This document shows positions 17,939 to 27,275 of a DNA stretch of 64,000 bases, in pieces (the stretch's first letter is position 1; each line of letters opens with the position of its first letter). The translations under genes and the position numbers were made by a program. Below the pieces are notes generated by a model that searched no databases, had not been told where the DNA came from, and saw nothing but the letters and a program-made list of their open reading frames with translations. The stretch comes from Flavobacterium panacis (lineage in GTDB: Bacteria > Bacteroidota > Bacteroidia > Flavobacteriales > Flavobacteriaceae): contig NZ_JANKMS010000001.1 in NCBI RefSeq assembly GCF_024649945.1, positions 744,001-808,000 of the forward strand. Reading direction: 5' to 3'.

Positions 17939-18802
17939 TTACGGGACAATCAATTTTAAAACATTGGCCAAAACAGGATTATGATCTTCGATTCTCCAAT
18001 TGATGTACAAATCGGTTTCTAATGGTAATTGGATAAATCTTAACCCTGGAATTTCATGAAAAAGATACGAATCGGGTAAAATTGCAATTCCAAGCCCTTT
18101 TCGAACCAAAGCAATGATTGCCGAACCGAATTCAGAATGAAGATATACTTCTGGAGCGTTTTCCAAAGAATTAAACAATCTTCGAATAAGATCACTGTAA
18201 CTGCTGCCTTCATCGTTTGTTGGCAATATGAATTTTTGAGAAGCAAGTGTTTCTTTAGTCAGATCTTCAGGTGTCTGATACGGATGATCTTCAGGAACTA
18301 CAAGTGCTAAATGGTCGGTGTGGATTTTTTGTGATTGAATATCTTTAGAAGTATTGATATCTCTGGTAATCGCCAAATCGATCTTATAATTGCGAAGGAA
18401 ATCTTGTTGATTTTCATACAACACCTGAACCAGTTTGATTTTAAGTTTTGGAAAAGCCTCAGAAATACGAGATAAAATATCAGGCATAAGAGAAGCCGAA
18501 ATAGAATCGGGATGAGAAATGGTAATTGTACCACTTTCTCCTAACTGAATCTGACGAGCAGATTGATGAATGAATTCGAGTTTGTTTAATTCGACTTCCC
18601 ATTTTTCTTTTAAAAATTGGCCCGCAGCAGTAAGTTTGACATTACGCTTATTACGTTCAAATAATTGAACACCAAGCTGATTCTCTAAAGATTGAATCTG
18701 GCGGCTCAATGCTGATTGGGTAATATTCATTTTTCCGGCGGTATTCCAGAAATGAAGCTCACGAGATAAGGCTAGAAAATATTTTATTTGTTGTAAATCC
18801 AT
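17939..18802 (-). CDS. LysR-family transcriptional regulator
   Basis: 287 residues: N-terminal winged HTH (LQQIKYFLALSRELHFWNTA, then MNITQSALSRQIQSLENQLG, residues about 1-60) and a periplasmic-binding-like effector domain (about 90-287). LysR proteins often control the divergent gene; here that is a GNAT acetyltransferase with an EamA exporter behind it, 61 bases away. An inverted repeat AATGC-N7-GCATT at 18804-18820 is a candidate binding site. The effector is unknown. Confidence 0.92.
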   Translation of the reverse strand: MDLQQIKYFLALSRELHFWNTAGKMNITQSALSRQIQSLENQLGVQLFERNKRNVKLTAAGQFLKEKWEVELNKLEFIHQSARQIQLGESGTITISHPDSISASLMPDILSRISEAFPKLKIKLVQVLYENQQDFLRNYKIDLAITRDINTSKDIQSQKIHTDHLALVVPEDHPYQTPEDLTKETLASQKFILPTNDEGSSYSDLIRRLFNSLENAPEVYLHSEFGSAIIALVRKGLGIAILPDSYLFHEIPGLRFIQLPLETDLYINWRIEDHNPVLANVLKLIVP

Positions 18803-18803
18803 T

Positions 18804-18820
18804 AATGCAATTTACGCATT
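18804..18820. promoter_or_regulatory. candidate LysR operator
   Basis: AATGC-N7-GCATT in the 61-base gap between lysR and the divergent GNAT gene, with a further GCATT at about 18846. A minus-strand TATTTTTG -7 box (18830-18837) lies next to it, which would fit autorepression. Confidence 0.4.
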
Positions 18821-18863
18821 TATTAAAAACAAAAATAAGCTTCAACGCATTAAAAAACATAAA

Positions 18864-19385
18864 ATGAATTCATTAGAAATAAAAAAAGCAACTTTAGAAG
18901 ATTTGACTGCTCTTCAATTAATTGGAAGACAAACCTTTTCAGAAACATTTGCGGCAGTAAACAGCGAAGAAAATATGATTAAATATCTCGAAGAAAGTTT
19001 TGCTACTGAAAAGCTAACTAAAGAACTCAGCAATCCGAATTCGTCTTTCTTTCTGGCTGTTTTGGACGAAAAAACAGTAGGTTACTTGAAATTAAATACA
19101 GCTGATGCACAAACTGAAAAAGAAGACTTAAATGCATTGGAAATTGAGCGAATTTATGTGGCAAAAGAATTTCATGGTAAAAAAGTAGCGCAAGCATTAT
19201 ATGCCCAAGCAGAAAAAACTGCGGAAGAATTAAAAGCAACTTATATGTGGCTTGGTGTATGGGAAGAGAATTTTAGAGCCGTAAGTTTCTACACCAAAAA
19301 TGGTTTTATACAATTTGACACCCATATCTTCCGATTAGGAGACGACGAGCAAACCGATTTAATGATGAAAAAAGTTCTTCTGTAA
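18864..19385 (+). CDS. GNAT-family N-acetyltransferase
   Basis: 173 residues covering a complete GNAT fold: N-terminal KKATLEDLTALQLIGRQTF, central IERIYVAKEFHGKKVAQALYAQA in which EFHGKKVAQ is the acetyl-CoA pyrophosphate loop, and a C-terminal WLGVWEENFRAVSFYTKNGF. It resembles protease-synthase-regulator-like or spermidine-type acetyltransferases, but the substrate is not identified. It is 13 bases from the EamA transporter and probably shares its transcript. Confidence 0.87.
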   Translation: MNSLEIKKATLEDLTALQLIGRQTFSETFAAVNSEENMIKYLEESFATEKLTKELSNPNSSFFLAVLDEKTVGYLKLNTADAQTEKEDLNALEIERIYVAKEFHGKKVAQALYAQAEKTAEELKATYMWLGVWEENFRAVSFYTKNGFIQFDTHIFRLGDDEQTDLMMKKVLL

Positions 19386-19398
19386 TACAATTTCAAAC

Positions 19399-20286
19399 AT
19401 GGAAAAAAGAAAATTCATATTGCTTTTGTTAATTCTTGGTACCGCATTTTGGGGTATTTCGTATTCGGTTACCAAGATGGCGATTGGCGGAAATTCAGGT
19501 AATGTTTTTTTGTTTTATCGTTTTTTTCTAGCGGTAATTGTACTTAGCATTATTTTTTGGAAATATGTTAAGGACATTAATTTCGAAGCTATTAAAACTG
19601 GATTTATACTTGCTGTTCCTATGTTTGCAGGTATTCAATTGCAGACTACTGCGCTAAAATATACAAGTGCTTCGCAATGTGCTTTTATAGCTGGGTTAAC
19701 AGTTATCCTAATTCCATTATTAAAATTGACACTTTATAAAACCAATACGCCTTTAAAAATTTGGATTGCCGCTTTTACGGCTTTAGCTGGTTTAGCCATT
19801 ATAGCTATAAAAGACAAATTCGTAATAAACTTAGGAGATTTGTTTACTATTGCGGGCGCTTTTGGTTTTGCAGTTTATTTGATTGCAGTTGAAAAACATT
19901 CGGCAACCAAGAATCTTTTGTATTCAATTGTTCCAATGTTTTCGTTTTGTGCCTTGTTTACTTTTTGTTTGGCTTTGACCGATTCGCATGCAGTATGGTT
20001 TCCTAAAAATGAAACTTTTTGGATTGGTGCTGTTTATTGTGCTTTATTTTCAACTGCTTTTATGTACACGGTTTCTAATATTTCACAGCGTTATTTATCG
20101 GCAGAACGTGTGGCTGTAATTTATTTGTTTGAACCCGTTTTTGGTGCAATCGGCGCTTTCTTTATTTTGGGAGAAGATCTTTCTTGGCGCCTACTTTTAG
20201 GTGGAACTCTAATTTTTGCAGGAACTTTAATTTCAGAAGTAAATTTCAAAAGTCAAAAAATCAAAGTTTTAGTTAAGAAAAACTGA
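19399..20286 (+). CDS. EamA/DMT-family transporter
   Basis: 295-residue inner-membrane protein with ten predicted TM helices in two EamA repeats (about 8-135 and 148-282); the repeat ends EPVFGAIGAFFILGEDLSWR is characteristic. Family members export metabolites or amino acids. Pairing with a GNAT enzyme and a divergent LysR regulator suggests export or detoxification of an amine or amino acid, an inference only. Confidence 0.88.
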   Translation: MEKRKFILLLLILGTAFWGISYSVTKMAIGGNSGNVFLFYRFFLAVIVLSIIFWKYVKDINFEAIKTGFILAVPMFAGIQLQTTALKYTSASQCAFIAGLTVILIPLLKLTLYKTNTPLKIWIAAFTALAGLAIIAIKDKFVINLGDLFTIAGAFGFAVYLIAVEKHSATKNLLYSIVPMFSFCALFTFCLALTDSHAVWFPKNETFWIGAVYCALFSTAFMYTVSNISQRYLSAERVAVIYLFEPVFGAIGAFFILGEDLSWRLLLGGTLIFAGTLISEVNFKSQKIKVLVKKN

Positions 20287-20296
20287 TTATTTTTTT

Positions 20297-20331
20297 TCAC
20301 GCAGATTTAAACAGATTAAAGCAGATTTAAT
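20297..20331. repeat. short R2-type repeat fragment
   Basis: TTCACGCAGATTTAAACAG and AAAGCAGATTTAA repeat the words of the R2 elements at 16531 and 49781. Partial copy only. Confidence 0.45.
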
Positions 20332-20334
20332 TTT

Positions 20335-20468
20335 AAACACATAGAAACATAGTTTGCAGGACGTGTAAAGGCGTTTCAATTACTTAAATACACATAGCTA
20401 TGTGTTAGAAACTAGTTTCTTTCAACTTCCTTTTTTTAGAAATAAAAAGCTATGTTTCTATGTGTTAA
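20335..20468. repeat. dispersed intergenic repeat, family R1, copy C
   Basis: Same order of parts as copy A: AAACACATAGAAACATAG, AAAGGCGTTTCAATTA, CTATGTGTTAGAAACTAGTT (palindrome at 20407-20420), and CTATGTTTCTATGTGTTA. About 135 bases; ends are inverted repeats of each other. Confidence 0.8.
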
Positions 20469-20476
20469 AAAAGAAA

Positions 20477-20514
20477 AAAGCTTTGTCAAAGTTTAACACT
20501 TTGACAAAGCTTTA
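20477..20514. terminator. bidirectional terminator between EamA and phytochrome genes
   Basis: AAAGCTTTGTCAAAGT, loop TTAAC, ACTTTGACAAAGCTTT, flanked by A- and T-rich tracts. It lies between two convergent genes and repeats the core of the hairpin at 17080. Confidence 0.8.
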
Positions 20515-20535
20515 TTTATATATTCATTTTTTACT

Positions 20536-22812
20536 TTAAATCGGTAAAAGTGTGTCTTCAGGATCGCAAGGGAAATAAATAATGATATCTGTTCCTTTAT
20601 CTGGTTTTCCTTCGGCGCGAATATCTCCTCCAACAGCCTGCATAATTTTTTTACAAAGTGCCAACCCTACACCAGAACCAGTATAATGTTCTTGTGTATG
20701 AAGTCTGGTAAAAACTTTAAAAATAGATTCGGCATACTGCTGCTCAAAACCAATTCCGTTATCCGAAAAACGAACCCAGTGGCAGTAAACTTTGTATTTG
20801 TCATGTATTAAAACAGGTTCCTGAGAGGCTGTTATGACAATCTTAGGCTGTCTTTCTGTCGAAGCATACTTTAAGGAATTCTGAAGAATATTAATAAACA
20901 ACTGACGCATTAAAAATCCAATAGCATGAACTTCTGGAAGATTTTCATGCTCAATTATCGCATTATTTTCTTTAATGCTTTCGTGCATTTCTTTGATAGT
21001 AGACTTCAAAATTTTATTCAAATCTACTTCCTGCAGTTTGTCTCTTGTATTTTTTATTCGAGTATATTTCAAAATATCTTCCAGCAAACCACTCATTCTG
21101 TTGGCAGATTTAGAAACACGCTGTAAAGAATTCGAAATAGATTCTGTAGAAATAACATCCAATTCAGTCAGCATTTTTGAAGTAATCAGCTGAATTTTGC
21201 GTAATGGTTCCTGTAAATCGTGTGTACTAATCCAGTTGATGTTTTCTAACTCTGAATTGGTTTCTTTCAATAGTTCACTTTGACTACGATATTTCTCTTC
21301 TTCTTCACTCAACATAATCAAGATAAGTTGATTGTGTAAAGTGTGCGCATACTGAGCGGCAGCATTAATTTCATACTGTTTCCAAGGAACGCTCTGATTT
21401 TTGACAATCTGTTTCCAGATATTGAAAGAATTTCTTGGATGTAATCCATTAGCATCTTTAATAATACTTTTCTCTGGATCACCGCCCCATTTAATTTCTG
21501 AAATGGTTTCAGGTCTGTACCAAATGATGTGACCATCAATACCTAATGAATGATAGATGATTCCGGCGAAATTAGAATTTTCAGCAAATTCAGGAAAATG
21601 GTCTGTGATTTTATTAGTTGAGAAAATTTCAGTTGCATTTTCAGTAGTAATTTTTTCAACGAGACTTAAAATCTGTTCCTCAGAAGGTGTTAATCCTTTT
21701 TTATAGATTTTATTTCTAGACACTATAGAAACGCCAGAAGCATTAGCAATTTCCAACAATTGTGGCGCTTCAATAATTTTTTCTAAAGATTCTTTTACAA
21801 TAGAAAGCTCAAGTGCTGTTAATTGTTCTAATGCTAGAATAGTTTTCTGTGCATTATTATACTCGTCATTAGACTGTCTAATATCTATTTGAGAAGTAAT
21901 AAATTGTCCTTGAAGTTTTGCCGCTAATCTAATCTCAGGAGAAATATTTTTTTCCGAATAATGATGACAAGCAATTAATCCCCATAATTTATCATGATGA
22001 ATTAGGGAAATTGTCAATGTTGCTCCTACTCCAATATTTTTTAAGTATTCTACGTGAATTGGTGATGTACTTCTTAAGATAGAAAGACTTAAATCCAGAT
22101 TTTTTCCTTCTTTATCATCAACTGTATAAATTGGAACTGGTTCATAATTAATATCAACAATCAACCTAAGCTGATTTCTGATGTATAATTCGCGAGCCTG
22201 AGCAGGAATGTCCGTATGCGGATAATGCAATCCCAGAAACGGTTCTAGATCTTCTCTACAATCTTCTGCAAATACTTCTCCATTGTACTGCTCATCGAAA
22301 CGATAAATCATTACACGATCGTAACCCGTTATTTCACGAGTTCCTTGTGCAACGAGAGCACATAAATCTTTTAGTGATTTGGTTCTGTTCATTTGACTTA
22401 CAAACTGAATCGTTTGCTTGTAAGCATCAGCCAATTTTTCTCTATCAGGAAATAAAAGCTCGGCTTCTAAAACATAAACAGCACCGCTTTTATGAATATT
22501 AATTTGAAATAATCTTCCAAGTATTTCTATTTCAAGAGGAAAAGCATCCTGAATTTCATCCCCTTTTATGTAGGCCAATATTTCTTCTTGGGCAATTGAA
22601 CCAAAAACAGCTGCAAAATCTTTTCCTAATACTTGAGTATGGCTCAAGTCAAAATATACAGCAATATTTTCTGTACAAAAATCAATTTTCCAGTCAGTTG
22701 TAATACCTAATAAAAAACCATGAGGCTGTATTTTACCAGGAATATGTATCGGTTCGTGTTCGCAATTGGTTAAGTTAACTATATCACGATTAACTATATC
22801 TTTAATCTTCAT
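20536..22812 (-). CDS. bphP: bacteriophytochrome sensor histidine kinase
   Basis: 758-residue red/far-red light sensor. Order: PAS (about 15-125) with the biliverdin-attachment Cys 17 in NCEHEPIHIPGKIQPHG; GAF (about 140-310) with the PHTDIP motif near the chromophore; PHY (about 320-510) with the tongue motif LHPRNSFNIWK and SVPW; HisKA with phospho-acceptor STHDLQEPLRKI; HATPase with the N-box NILQNSLKYAS, DNGIGF and GSGVGLAL. There is no receiver domain, so a separate response regulator is needed and none is adjacent. The gene starts 3 bases after the stop of a heme-oxygenase gene that would supply biliverdin but is disrupted here. Confidence 0.95.
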   Translation of the reverse strand: MKIKDIVNRDIVNLTNCEHEPIHIPGKIQPHGFLLGITTDWKIDFCTENIAVYFDLSHTQVLGKDFAAVFGSIAQEEILAYIKGDEIQDAFPLEIEILGRLFQINIHKSGAVYVLEAELLFPDREKLADAYKQTIQFVSQMNRTKSLKDLCALVAQGTREITGYDRVMIYRFDEQYNGEVFAEDCREDLEPFLGLHYPHTDIPAQARELYIRNQLRLIVDINYEPVPIYTVDDKEGKNLDLSLSILRSTSPIHVEYLKNIGVGATLTISLIHHDKLWGLIACHHYSEKNISPEIRLAAKLQGQFITSQIDIRQSNDEYNNAQKTILALEQLTALELSIVKESLEKIIEAPQLLEIANASGVSIVSRNKIYKKGLTPSEEQILSLVEKITTENATEIFSTNKITDHFPEFAENSNFAGIIYHSLGIDGHIIWYRPETISEIKWGGDPEKSIIKDANGLHPRNSFNIWKQIVKNQSVPWKQYEINAAAQYAHTLHNQLILIMLSEEEEKYRSQSELLKETNSELENINWISTHDLQEPLRKIQLITSKMLTELDVISTESISNSLQRVSKSANRMSGLLEDILKYTRIKNTRDKLQEVDLNKILKSTIKEMHESIKENNAIIEHENLPEVHAIGFLMRQLFINILQNSLKYASTERQPKIVITASQEPVLIHDKYKVYCHWVRFSDNGIGFEQQYAESIFKVFTRLHTQEHYTGSGVGLALCKKIMQAVGGDIRAEGKPDKGTDIIIYFPCDPEDTLLPI

Positions 22813-22815
22813 TTT

Positions 22816-23397
22816 TTACCCTCGGTCAAAATGCTTGTAAATACTGTCAAAAGCATATACAGCTCCTTCTATAATTTCGTTTCCGCAATTGTGTTCTTGT
22901 TCGTATTCTGATAGAAAAGCCAGAAAATTTTTCCAAAAACTTCCTGTTTTTTCTCCATAACCATTAAAATAAGAAACGCCTTGTTCTTCAGAAAGTTGTA
23001 ATACTTTTGAAACATTTTTCAAAATAAATCTTCCACCAAGCGTAGAACCTTCCACCAAGCGTAGAACCTTCCACCACATATAAAATTCCTAATGCAAATG
23101 CAGGCGAAATTCCTTCTGTTTGAAAAACTTTTTCTGTGTTTGTTTTATTGGAATTTAAAAATAAAAGATCATTCTCTATAAGGAATCCGCGAAAAAAGGA
23201 AAAATAAGTCCTTCCGTATCATTATGAACATCGTGCATCAAACTCAGATAATAGGTATAATCTTCGATCTTCATTTCTGGCGACATAATCGACATTGAAA
23301 CTGGAAGTTCTTCCAATTTCTTATGAGAATCAGAAGTTTGCGTTTTTAAATCATTAAGAAAATTAGAAGCTATTGAAGATGTTGTATTACTACTCAT
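22816..23397 (-). pseudogene. biliverdin-forming heme oxygenase (BphO-like), disrupted
   Basis: The N-terminal frame (23397 to 23176) carries the proximal-heme-His segment TSDSHKKLEELP and ends LIFPFFADSL-stop. The C-terminal frame holds EGSTLGGRFILKNV and runs to 22816. Two lesions are visible. A 19-base unit (TTCCACCAAGCGTAGAACC on the plus strand) is tandemly duplicated at 23031-23068; reading only one copy restores GILYVVEGSTLGG. The join near 23176-23190 also changes frame: LIENDLLFLNSNKTNTEKVF follows in another frame, and the helix between seems shorter than in relatives. Heme oxygenase makes the biliverdin used by the phytochrome next to it. Loss may be real or partly due to sequence error. 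Confidence 0.85.
23031..23076. repeat. 19-base tandem duplication inside the heme oxygenase gene
   Basis: TTCCACCAAGCGTAGAACC occurs twice in a row, followed by a partial third copy TTCCACCA that belongs to the original sequence. Because 19 is not a multiple of three, the duplication shifts the reading frame. Confidence 0.95.
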
Positions 23398-23446
23398 TGT
23401 GTCCTTTTTGTATGTTTACGAGAGTCAATTTACAACTCCTCTCACA

Positions 23447-23454
23447 CAAATGTA
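23447..23454 (-). promoter_or_regulatory. -7 box for the heme oxygenase/phytochrome unit
   Basis: Minus-strand TACATTTG matches TAnnTTTG, 50 bases before the ATG at 23397. The -33 box is not convincing. Confidence 0.45.
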
Positions 23455-23516
23455 ACGAAAAAATAATAGCATACTTTAAAATAATAAACGTTAAATTTTT
23501 TATACAAAAAACGATT

Positions 23517-23560
23517 TTGACATTTGTCAATGTTTTTCTCTTTAATATACTTTAATTTTG
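23517..23560 (+). promoter_or_regulatory. FNR/CRP-like box and -7 element
   Basis: TTGACATTTGTCAA (23517-23530) has the form TTGAC-N4-GTCAA, close to the FNR-box form TTGAT-N4-ATCAA. A TAATTTTG -7 box follows at 23553-23560, 22 bases before the Crp/Fnr gene. The site lies between that gene and the divergent heme oxygenase unit, so it could be autoregulatory. Confidence 0.5.
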
Positions 23561-23581
23561 AAATGGATTAATAATTGAACA

Positions 23582-24151
23582 ATGATAAGTGAACTTGAAG
23601 CCTTAATTCAAAGCAAATTAGAATTAAAAAATGACGAACTCGAAACCATTCTTTCCTGCTTTAAATTAATACAAGTAAAAAGAAACGAACAACTGCTTAA
23701 AAGTGGTTCAGTTGCAGACAAAATATTTTTTATCAAAAAAGGATGTCTGCGATTGTATTATAGTACCGAAGATCATACTATTGCCACTCGTTTTATGGCT
23801 TTTGAAGGTACTTTTTTAACTTCCATTGTCAGTTTTATTTCCAGAGAACCCAGCAAAGAATATATTGAAGCTGTAGAAGCATCAGATCTTTTGGCTATTT
23901 CTTATCACGATTTTTTCAGACTTAGAAATACTATTCCGCAATGGGATAAAATGTACATTTATATACTCGAATACGGTTTAACAGTCATTACTTCTAAACT
24001 TAGTAGTTTGCTGACTCAAAACGCTGCTGAACGTTATCGTAATCTTCTGAAAAACAATCCAGAACTTATACAAAGATTATCCAACGCAAATCTTGCGGCT
24101 TATCTTAATATTTCTCCCGAAACCTTAAGCAGAATAAAATCACAGATCTAA
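23582..24151 (+). CDS. Crp/Fnr-family transcriptional regulator
   Basis: 189 residues: cNMP-binding-like beta-roll (about 10-125, with [19 protein letters not shown]) and C-terminal winged helix ending [20 protein letters not shown]. It lacks an N-terminal Fe-S Cys cluster. Only about 53 bases separate it from ilvD on the same strand, so they may be co-transcribed; a palindrome resembling a Crp/Fnr site lies just upstream. Confidence 0.88.
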   Translation: MISELEALIQSKLELKNDELETILSCFKLIQVKRNEQLLKSGSVADKIFFIKKGCLRLYYSTEDHTIATRFMAFEGTFLTSIVSFISREPSKEYIEAVEASDLLAISYHDFFRLRNTIPQWDKMYIYILEYGLTVITSKLSSLLTQNAAERYRNLLKNNPELIQRLSNANLAAYLNISPETLSRIKSQI

Positions 24152-24204
24152 TCGTCTGTACACTATCAAAAAAAACAAAAACAACTCAAAAAACATTTTT
24201 TATC

Positions 24205-25896
24205 ATGAGAAGTGATGAAGTAAAAAAGGGCGTTCAGCGAACGCCTCACAGATCCTTATTGCGAGCTACAGGCTTGAAAAATGAAGATTTTAGCAAACCT
24301 TTTATTGGTGTTGCCAATTCTTTCATTGAAATTATTCCGGGACATTTTTTCCTGAATAAAGTATCTGAAATTATTAAAGATGAAATTCGTGCGAATGGTT
24401 GTGTACCTTTCGAATTCAACACAATCGGAATTGATGACGGAATCGCAATGGGTCACGACGGAATGTTATATTCATTACCAAGTCGTGAAATTATCGCGAA
24501 TTCTATCGAAAGTGTTATGAATGCGCACAAATTAGATGCGATGATTGCTATTCCAAATTGCGACAAAATTGTTCCTGGAATGATTATGGGTGCGCTTCGT
24601 GTAGATGTTCCAACCATTTTTGTGAGCGGCGGACCAATGTCTAAAGGGTACACCAAAAACGGAACGGCAATCGATTTGGCATCTGCTTTTGAAGCCGTTG
24701 GAAAACATGAAGCAGGAAAAATATCAGACGAAGAATTGTATGATATTGAATGTAATGCTTGTCCAAGTGGTGGAAGTTGCTCCGGAATGTTTACTGCAAA
24801 TTCCATGAATACTTTGATGGAAGCTATGGGAATTGCGCTTCCAGGAAACGGAACCATTTTAGCACAAACGCCAGAACGTGAGCAATTGTATCGTGAAGCT
24901 GCCAGACGAATTTGTGATATCGCAAAAGACCAGCAAGCAATTGAAAAATTCAAACTAAAGAATATCTTAAACGAAAATGCAGTAAGAAACGCTTTTGCAG
25001 TTGATATGGCAATGGGAGGCAGTACCAATACTGTTTTGCACATGCTTGCCATTGCCAACGAAGCCAATGTCGATTTTAAATTGCAGGACATTAATACCAT
25101 TTCTGGGAAAGTCTCTCATATTGCTAAAATTTCTCCAAGTTTGAGCACCGTTCATATGGAAGACATTAATAGAGCGGGTGGCGTAAATGCTGTCATGAAA
25201 GAAATAAACAAAAGAGGTTCAGGTGTTTTGTTTGACAATTTGACCATTAGCGGAGAAACTTTATTGGAGAAAATTGCTAATGCCGAAATCAAGGACACCA
25301 CAATCATTCACACCATAGATAATCCGTACAGTAATGTGGGCGGACTGGCAATTTTATACGGAAATCTTGCCGAACAAGGTGCCGTAATTAAAACTGCTGG
25401 ACTTACTGGAGGGCGCGTATTTACAGGTAAAGCTGTTTGTTTTGACGGTCAAGCCGATGCTATTGCCGGAATTATGATGGGAAAAGTAAAAGCTGGAAAT
25501 GTAGTAGTTATTCGTTATGAAGGCCCAAAAGGCGGACCAGGAATGCAGGAAATGCTCTCTCCTACCAGCTTAATTATGGGAATGGGATTAGGAAGTTCTG
25601 TTGCTTTAATCACCGACGGAAGATTTAGCGGTGCAACCAGAGGCGCTTCAATCGGACACGTTTCTCCTGAAGCAGCTGAAGGTGGTATGATTGGTTTGGT
25701 TAAAGATGGAGACGAAATTCATATCGATGTAGATCAATATATTTTGTCTGTAAATCTAACTGACGAAGAAATAAAAGCACGAAAAGAAGCTTTTCAGCCT
25801 TTGAAAAAACCTTTAAACTCAAAATGGTTAAGTCAATACAGAGCGCTTGTAACCAATGCCAGTACAGGCGCTGTTTTGAAAACCGACCTAGACTAA
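24205..25896 (+). CDS. ilvD: dihydroxy-acid dehydratase (IlvD/Edd family)
   Basis: Fe-S enzyme dehydrating 2,3-dihydroxy-isovalerate or methylvalerate to the 2-keto acids of valine/isoleucine synthesis. The 563-residue protein has the cluster ligands in PNCDKIVPG and [20 protein letters not shown], and the C-terminal [19 protein letters not shown]. The N-terminus ([20 protein letters not shown]) is of the short archaeal/bacterial type. No ilvBNCA genes follow, so it may be a second copy or act on a sugar acid, as related dehydratases do; the ilvD name is therefore probable but not certain. Confidence 0.85.
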   Translation: MRSDEVKKGVQRTPHRSLLRATGLKNEDFSKPFIGVANSFIEIIPGHFFLNKVSEIIKDEIRANGCVPFEFNTIGIDDGIAMGHDGMLYSLPSREIIANSIESVMNAHKLDAMIAIPNCDKIVPGMIMGALRVDVPTIFVSGGPMSKGYTKNGTAIDLASAFEAVGKHEAGKISDEELYDIECNACPSGGSCSGMFTANSMNTLMEAMGIALPGNGTILAQTPEREQLYREAARRICDIAKDQQAIEKFKLKNILNENAVRNAFAVDMAMGGSTNTVLHMLAIANEANVDFKLQDINTISGKVSHIAKISPSLSTVHMEDINRAGGVNAVMKEINKRGSGVLFDNLTISGETLLEKIANAEIKDTTIIHTIDNPYSNVGGLAILYGNLAEQGAVIKTAGLTGGRVFTGKAVCFDGQADAIAGIMMGKVKAGNVVVIRYEGPKGGPGMQEMLSPTSLIMGMGLGSSVALITDGRFSGATRGASIGHVSPEAAEGGMIGLVKDGDEIHIDVDQYILSVNLTDEEIKARKEAFQPLKKPLNSKWLSQYRALVTNASTGAVLKTDLD

Positions 25897-25902
25897 AAAC
25901 TA

Positions 25903-25934
25903 AAAATGCTAAACTTAAAGTTTAGCATTTTTTT
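25903..25934. terminator. terminator between ilvD and the histidine kinase gene
   Basis: AAAATGCTAAACTT pairs with AGTTTAGCATTTT, followed by T-rich sequence; located between two convergent genes. Confidence 0.85.
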
Positions 25935-27274
25935 TATGCCAAATCTTCAATCAAACAGATTTCAAAAGTTGTTTTTCCTTTTTCATTTTTATTGAGAATG
26001 TAACCGCCGTGTGCTTCTACAATATTTTTCGATAAGGTTAAACCTATTCCTGCTCCTTCATTTCGCGTTGTGAAAAATGGAAGAAAAATTTTGTCTTCAA
26101 TTTCTTTTTCGATTCCTTTTCCGTTGTCTGATATTTTAATAAAAACACGGTTTTCATTGGCTTCAGCCGAAATAAAAATTTGTTTTTGTTCTAAATTTTC
26201 TAATGCCATAACCGCATTTGTTAGTAAATTTATTAATACCTGTTCCATCTGCTGCTGATCGATATTTACTTTGCAATTGAGCGTCATTGTATTCTCAAGC
26301 ACTACATTTTCCTTCTTAAATATGGGACTCATAATTTGCAAACAGTTATCAATCAAATGCTGTAACTCCATTTTTTCTTTTTGTGGAGAAGGAAGCATCG
26401 CCAGTTTTCGATACCCTTCTACAAACTTCTGCAGATGATCACTTCTTCGCAACATCGTTTGTACGCTATGTTTGATGTCTTCCAAATCTTCAGAAGAAAG
26501 TGAATCCTGCTCTACTAAATCTTCCAGATTCTGGCAGATGGAACGGATTGGCGTTATCGAGTTTAAAAGTTCATGCGAAATTACTTTCATCAAATTGATC
26601 CACGCATCTTTCTCTTTTTTCTCGACTACATTCTGAATCGAATCCAATAAAACAATAAAATAATCCTGATTAAAAATCTCTGTACGCGAAGCCTGCAAAA
26701 CAAAGGTTTGTTTGTGCTGTTCGTTTATGCTTAAATCTATCGAAGTTTTAATTTCATGGAAATCATCTTTTTCTATAATTTCACATAAAGAGGGAAGTTG
26801 GTTTTTAAGGTATTTCCATTTTGAAACTTTCGGAACATTAAAGTGACTCGAAAAATAGTCATTCATCAAAAACACATTCCAATCTGTTTCTTGTTTTTGC
26901 AGAATGACAACTCCTGTTTCAATATTATTCAGAATCGAACGGTAAATAATATCTCTTGAAATCTGCTCGTTATGTTTATTTTTTAATGTTTCATACAATT
27001 GAAACAATTCAGCATAACTTTTATTGAATTTCTGTTTGGAAAAATCCGAAGTAAAATCATTCTGTAGAATCGAAGAAATGGTTTTATTGTAAATCATTAC
27101 CATATTTCGCACATAAAAATACATTTCGCGAGCCAGTAGAAAAACCATGCAGAAACCAAATATTCCTGTAAAAAGTAAACCAATTTTAAAGAAATAAATC
27201 GACAATTCAATTCCGATTACGATTAAAATTAACCGAAGGAAAATGAGTTTATAAGTTTGTAATGTCTTCAACAT
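25934..27274 (-). CDS. NtrY-like sensor histidine kinase
   Basis: 446 residues: two N-terminal TM helices (about 10-50) with almost no periplasmic loop, a PAS-like region (about 100-200, IIYRSILNNIETGVVIL), HisKA with SHELLNSITPIRSIC and HATPase with NLLTNAVMALEN, DNGKGIEKE and GAGIGLTLS. The lack of a sensing loop suggests detection of a membrane or cytoplasmic signal. The stop of the upstream response-regulator gene is one base before its start, so the two form a pair. Confidence 0.9.
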   Translation of the reverse strand: MLKTLQTYKLIFLRLILIVIGIELSIYFFKIGLLFTGIFGFCMVFLLAREMYFYVRNMVMIYNKTISSILQNDFTSDFSKQKFNKSYAELFQLYETLKNKHNEQISRDIIYRSILNNIETGVVILQKQETDWNVFLMNDYFSSHFNVPKVSKWKYLKNQLPSLCEIIEKDDFHEIKTSIDLSINEQHKQTFVLQASRTEIFNQDYFIVLLDSIQNVVEKKEKDAWINLMKVISHELLNSITPIRSICQNLEDLVEQDSLSSEDLEDIKHSVQTMLRRSDHLQKFVEGYRKLAMLPSPQKEKMELQHLIDNCLQIMSPIFKKENVVLENTMTLNCKVNIDQQQMEQVLINLLTNAVMALENLEQKQIFISAEANENRVFIKISDNGKGIEKEIEDKIFLPFFTTRNEGAGIGLTLSKNIVEAHGGYILNKNEKGKTTFEICLIEDLA

Positions 27275-27275
27275 A

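Noticed and set aside
23373..23555. 60-codon plus-strand frame antisense to the heme oxygenase start
   Set aside because: Overlaps the promoter and start of the minus-strand gene; no coding features.
24453..25100. 215-codon minus-strand frame inside ilvD
   Set aside because: Antisense to the well-conserved dehydratase; no family features and no upstream signals.
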